From Thauera humireducens (GTDB taxonomy: Bacteria; Pseudomonadota; Gammaproteobacteria; Burkholderiales; Rhodocyclaceae), in assembly GCF_001051995.2 (NCBI RefSeq), contig NZ_CP014646.1, forward strand, positions 124,001 to 188,000: a DNA stretch of 64,000 nucleotides. The letters run 5' to 3'. The notes under the pieces were generated by a model. It was not told the DNA's origin and ran no database searches. It was given only the letters and a program-made list of their open reading frames with translations. A program made the translations under genes and the position numbers. Position 1 is the stretch's first letter. Each line of letters opens with the position of its first letter. Positions 61,912 through 64,000 of the stretch are shown here, in pieces.

Positions 61912-63087
61912 ATGGAAATCGAACTCTGGTGGCTGCTGGCCCTTCCGTTGTTCTTTGCGCTGGGCTGGCTCGCCGCGCGCATCGACATTCGCCAGGTGGT
62001 GCAGGAATCACGCTCGCTGCCGCGCTCGTATCTCAGCGGCCTCAATTTTCTCCTCAACGAGCAGCCCGACAAGGCGATCGACTCCTTCGTCGAGGCGGTC
62101 CGTATCGATCCGCAGACGATCGAGCTGCATTTTGCCCTCGGGAGCCTGTTCCGTCGTCGGGGTGAAACGGATCGTGCGATCCGCATCCATCAACTGCTGG
62201 TCGATCGCGAAGACGTGACCGAGGACCAGCGCCTGCAGGCCCTCGGCGAGCTGGGGCAGGATTTCCTGAAGGCCGGCCTGCTGGATCGCGCCGAGGCTGT
62301 CTTCGTGCGTCTGCGCGGTACGCGGGCAGATGACGTGGCGCTGCGCTATCTGCTCGAGATCTACCAGCAGGAGAAGGATTGGGCGAAGGCGATCGAGGTG
62401 GCGGCGGCCTTGCCCGATCACGAAAGCGTGATGTGGCGCACGGAAGTCGCCAACTTCCACTGCGAGCTTGCAGCCGGTGCGCTTGCCAATTCGCGCCTCG
62501 ACGAGGCGGAGGCGCATGTCGCCGATGCGCTGAAGGTGAATCCGCGCTGTGTGCGCGCGAGCCTGCTGCGCGGAGATATCTGCATGGCGCGCGGGCACGA
62601 CGAAGACGCGCTGGCGGCGTGGAAGCGCATCGAGAACCAGGACCCGGTGTATCTTGCGCTGGCGGCCGAGCGGATCATGGACGCCTATGGTCGTATCGGA
62701 CGGCTCGAGGAGGGCCATCAACTCTTGCGTGCGTGGCTGGACGGGCACGCCTCGCTGGATCTGCTCGACGAGCTGTTCCATTGGGAGATGGAGAAGCAGG
62801 GGCCCCGGGCAGCCTATGATCTGGTGCGCGAGGAGTTGCGCCGCAACCCGACCCTGCTCGGGTTGGACAAGTTGCTCGAGGCCGCATTGCTGACCGTGCC
62901 GACCGAGCACCGTGGCGATGTGGAACTGGTCAAGCAGTTGATCCACGGCCACACCCGCAAGGTGGCACGCTATCGTTGCGACGCCTGCGGCTTCAAGGCG
63001 CGCCAGTTCCATTGGCGCTGCCCGGCGTGCGGCGGGTGGGAAACCTATCCACCGCGACGGACCGAAGAGTTCGATCTCACCCCCTGA
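61912..63087 (+). CDS. lapB: LPS assembly/regulation protein LapB (YciM)
   Basis: Inner membrane TPR protein that brings LpxC to FtsH and so tunes LPS synthesis. The 391 residues have one N-terminal helix (WWLLALPLFFALGWLAARID), about eight TPR-like repeats, and a C-terminal rubredoxin-like zinc site (RCDACGFKARQFHWRCPACG). The length matches E. coli LapB (389). Together with lpxH in this window it links to lipid A synthesis. Confidence 0.95.
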   Translation: MEIELWWLLALPLFFALGWLAARIDIRQVVQESRSLPRSYLSGLNFLLNEQPDKAIDSFVEAVRIDPQTIELHFALGSLFRRRGETDRAIRIHQLLVDREDVTEDQRLQALGELGQDFLKAGLLDRAEAVFVRLRGTRADDVALRYLLEIYQQEKDWAKAIEVAAALPDHESVMWRTEVANFHCELAAGALANSRLDEAEAHVADALKVNPRCVRASLLRGDICMARGHDEDALAAWKRIENQDPVYLALAAERIMDAYGRIGRLEEGHQLLRAWLDGHASLDLLDELFHWEMEKQGPRAAYDLVREELRRNPTLLGLDKLLEAALLTVPTEHRGDVELVKQLIHGHTRKVARYRCDACGFKARQFHWRCPACGGWETYPPRRTEEFDLTP

Positions 63088-63137
63088 TGCGAGGCGCCCG
63101 AGCACGGTCGCCATCCCCGTTTTCTAGAGCGAGACCC

Positions 63138-64000
63138 ATGGAATTCAAGACGCTGGAAGACTACGTCGGACACACGCCGCTGGTGCGCCTCAAGCGCATC
63201 AACGCTGGACGCAACAACGTCATCCTTGCCAAGCTCGAGGGCAACAACCCTGCGGGTTCGGTGAAGGATCGCCCGGCGCTGTCGATGGTGATGCGTGCCG
63301 AGGCGCGCGGCGAGATCAGGCCGGGCGATACGCTGATCGAGGCGACGAGTGGCAACACGGGGATTGCGCTCGCCATGGCGGCGGCGATGCGTGGCTATCG
63401 CATGATCCTGGTGATGCCCGAGAACCAGAGTGTCGAGCGACGGCAGACGATGCGTGCATTCGGCGCCGAACTGGTGCTGACGCCGACATCCGGTGGCATG
63501 GAGATGGCGCGCGACATCGCCGAGAAGATGCGCGACGAGGGCAGAGGCATCATCCTCGACCAGTTCGCGAACCCGGACAATCCGCTGGCGCACTACGAGG
63601 GTACCGGCCCCGAGATCTGGGAACAGACGGGCGGGCGCGTCACTCACTTCGTCAGCTCGATGGGGACGACCGGCACCATCATGGGGACCTCGCGCTTCCT
63701 CAAGGAAAAGAGCGCGGCGATCCAGATCGTCGGCTGCGAGCCGGCCGAAGGCTCGCAGATCCCTGGCATCCGCAAATGGCCCGAGGCCTACCTGCCGAAG
63801 ATCTTCGAGCGTCCGCGCGTGGATCGGGTCGAGCGCGTCAGTCAGGCCGAGGCCGAGGAAATGACCCGACGCCTGGCGCGGGAAGAGGGCATCTTTGCCG
63901 GCATCTCGTCCGGCGGATCGATGCATGTTGCGTTGCGTCTTGCCGCTGAACTCGAGAACGCGGTGATCGTGTCGATCGTCTGTGATCGCGGCGATCGTTA
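63138..64000 (+). CDS. cysM: Cysteine synthase B (cut by window end)
   Basis: PLP enzyme that makes cysteine from O-acetylserine and sulfide or thiosulfate. The 287 codons visible include the PLP lysine Lys43 (NNPAGSVKDRPALSM), EATSGNTGIALAMAAAMRGY, the phosphate loop SSMGTTGTIMGTSR and ISSGGSMHVAL. The N-terminus MEFKTLEDYVGHTPLVRL is CysM-like rather than CysK-like. The reading frame is open at the last base, so about 10-15 residues are missing. Confidence 0.94.
   Translation, partial: MEFKTLEDYVGHTPLVRLKRINAGRNNVILAKLEGNNPAGSVKDRPALSMVMRAEARGEIRPGDTLIEATSGNTGIALAMAAAMRGYRMILVMPENQSVERRQTMRAFGAELVLTPTSGGMEMARDIAEKMRDEGRGIILDQFANPDNPLAHYEGTGPEIWEQTGGRVTHFVSSMGTTGTIMGTSRFLKEKSAAIQIVGCEPAEGSQIPGIRKWPEAYLPKIFERPRVDRVERVSQAEAEEMTRRLAREEGIFAGISSGGSMHVALRLAAELENAVIVSIVCDRGDR

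Overview
The window is a gene-dense, GC-rich stretch of bacterial chromosome. Gene content and order point to a betaproteobacterium, most likely Rhodocyclales (Thauera/Azoarcus group): divergent bamD/rluD, a phaC-phaB-phaB-phaR polyhydroxyalkanoate (PHA) locus, leuC-entericidin-leuD-leuB-asd-fimV-truA-trpFBA-accD-folC, and gyrA-serC-pheA-hisC-tyrA-aroA/cmk-rpsA-ihfB-lapA-lapB. The genus is inferred from overall character only; there is no 16S rRNA gene here. Nearly everything is core housekeeping. I see no prophage, transposase, integrase, CRISPR array or recognisable defence island.

Layout. 0-3.5 kb: a MarR regulator, bamD, rluD-pgeF and a small membrane protein. 3.5-7.9 kb: PHA synthase, two tandem acetoacetyl-CoA reductases and the regulator phaR, with terminators and a promoter that break the cluster into separately controlled units. 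7.9-11.8 kb: rimO, a patatin-like phospholipase and a D-2-hydroxyacid dehydrogenase. 11.8-12.6 kb: a tRNA Ala-Glu-Asp triplet present twice, each copy with its own promoter. 12.7-18.6 kb: a 3-hydroxybutyryl-CoA dehydrogenase, trxA-rho on the minus strand, fdxA, a CBS protein and fadD. 18.6-24.1 kb: a valine-rich leader peptide and attenuator in front of ilvBN, then aroC, an MFS permease and an M48 protease. 24.2-42.3 kb: leucine, aspartate-family, tryptophan, fatty-acid, folate, purine and methionine genes on the plus strand. 42.3-50.1 kb: a palindromic repeat, lpxH-ppiB-ppiA (minus), cysS (plus) and the grpE-dnaK-dnaJ heat-shock genes (minus) behind a sigma-32 promoter. 50.1-64 kb: the gyrA-to-ihfB mixed-function supraoperon, lapA-lapB and a cysM gene cut by the window edge.

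How the genes work together. phaB1/phaB2, phaC and phaR form the PHA synthesis and control module; phaA is not in the window. hbd and fadD supply or consume acyl-CoA and 3-hydroxybutyryl-CoA. ilvBN, leuCDB, asd, metZ, cysM, serC and the trp/phe/tyr/aro genes give broad amino-acid biosynthesis.

The items most worth a second look are the ivbL-like attenuator before ilvBN (an unannotated 25-residue peptide), the candidate PhaR operator on the promoter of the second phaB, a long near-palindrome between metZ and lpxH that resembles a REP element, the duplicated tRNA triplet, the long N-terminal extension of Rho, the AroA-Cmk fusion, Ile at GyrA position 83, and an attenuator-like leader with no Shine-Dalgarno sequence before rpsA. 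I did not find a convincing wholly new multi-gene system.
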